Source of the DNA: CAYSBE01 sp046309355 | GTDB taxonomy: Bacteria; Bacteroidota; Bacteroidia; UKL13-3 | Direction: 5' to 3' | Length of the DNA stretch: 7,207 nt | NCBI GenBank assembly: GCA_046309355.1 | Contig: JBKCPL010000032.1 | Location: 1 to 7,207, forward strand | In this document: positions 6,967-7,207 of the stretch, piece by piece | Numbering within the stretch: position 1 is the first letter of the stretch | Layout of the letters: each line of letters starts with the position of its first letter | Program-made: the position numbers and the translations under genes | Notes under the pieces: generated by a model | Told to the model about the DNA's origin: nothing | What the model saw: the letters and a program-made list of their open reading frames with translations, nothing else | The model's database searches: none

Positions 6967-7207
6967 TGAGCAAATTCGACAAACTTTATATTGGTATTAT
7001 TACGGGCATACTGGCACCGCTTGCTGGTGTAGTCATCTTTTATGCAATCAACTTTTCCGGTGAACCCATGCTGGAATTTCTTACAGCATCTATCAAGAAC
7101 AAATTGCTATCACCGCTGCTAAGTTTATGTGCAGTAATCAATCTGGGGTTATTTTATCTGTATCTGCAATTCAATTACCTGTACAGCGCCCGTGGTGTAA
7201 TTTTATC
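6966..7207 (+). CDS. Predicted membrane protein (5' part, function unknown)
   Basis: An open frame begins with the ATG at 6966, overlapping the surE stop as TAATG, and runs without a stop to the window edge (80 codons plus 2 nt). The visible protein starts MSKFDKLYIGIITGILAP. It has two strongly hydrophobic stretches, about residues 8-29 and 47-67, separated by a short polar stretch with two lysines (E37 to K46), so it is very likely an inner-membrane protein with at least two helices. The 1-nt overlap, the same join used between the two genes before it, and the unbroken frame support a real gene. I do not recognise the family. In some Bacteroidota I recall surE standing close to lpxB with a small membrane protein between, which would fit, but the next gene is not in view. 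Confidence 0.75.
   Translation, partial: MSKFDKLYIGIITGILAPLAGVVIFYAINFSGEPMLEFLTASIKNKLLSPLLSLCAVINLGLFYLYLQFNYLYSARGVIL

Noticed and set aside
6776..7063. Plus-strand frame of 95 codons crossing the surE end
   Set aside because: It overlaps the conserved C-terminus of SurE and the start of the better supported membrane protein gene, and shows no domain.
1..7207. Search for a novel defence, mobile or RNA-based system
   Set aside because: All of the sequence is accounted for by conserved housekeeping genes with short gaps; I saw no repeats, transposase, integrase, att site, structured leader or unassigned stretch long enough to hold such a system.

Overview
The window looks like ordinary chromosome from a member of the Bacteroidota. 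Four things suggest this: the AtpA, AtpG, WbqC-like, aspartokinase and SurE proteins have a Bacteroidota character; the ATP synthase cluster stops after atpG instead of running on to atpD and atpC; none of the starts has a convincing Shine-Dalgarno sequence; and a TAnnTTTG-type -7 element lies upstream of fbp. This is a judgement from remembered family features, not from a database search. I cannot name a genus; a Chitinophagia- or Cytophagia-like lineage is only a guess.

Layout. (1) Positions 1-1499, plus strand: the 3' part of atpA and complete atpG, the end of an F1Fo ATP synthase operon. (2) Positions 1521-1555: a strong hairpin that appears to terminate transcription from both sides. (3) Positions 1554-4619, minus strand: a four-gene set transcribed lysC > folK > deoxynucleoside kinase > wbqC-like. 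Its gaps are 26 and 36 nt, followed by an 8-nt overlap, so it is probably one operon. (4) Positions 4620-4703: an 84-bp divergent promoter region. (5) Positions 4704-7207, plus strand: fbp, a secreted thioredoxin-fold protein, surE and the start of a membrane protein. These are linked by 4-, 1- and 1-nt overlaps, a tightly coupled operon that runs off the window.

Functions. The plus-strand ends cover energy conservation (AtpA/AtpG), gluconeogenesis (Fbp), nucleotide turnover (SurE) and an exported thioredoxin-like protein. The minus-strand operon mixes entry to aspartate-family amino acid synthesis (aspartokinase), folate synthesis (FolK), deoxynucleoside salvage (dNK) and a WbqC-like protein of uncertain role. 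No metabolic theme unites them clearly, although FolK and dNK both bear on DNA precursor supply.

I found no tRNA, rRNA, CRISPR array, insertion sequence, phage gene or large repeat. No gene-free stretch exceeds 84 bp. I see no convincing undescribed system; the points most worth a second look are the CxxS thioredoxin-fold protein, the atypical deoxynucleoside kinase motif and the partial membrane protein at the right edge.
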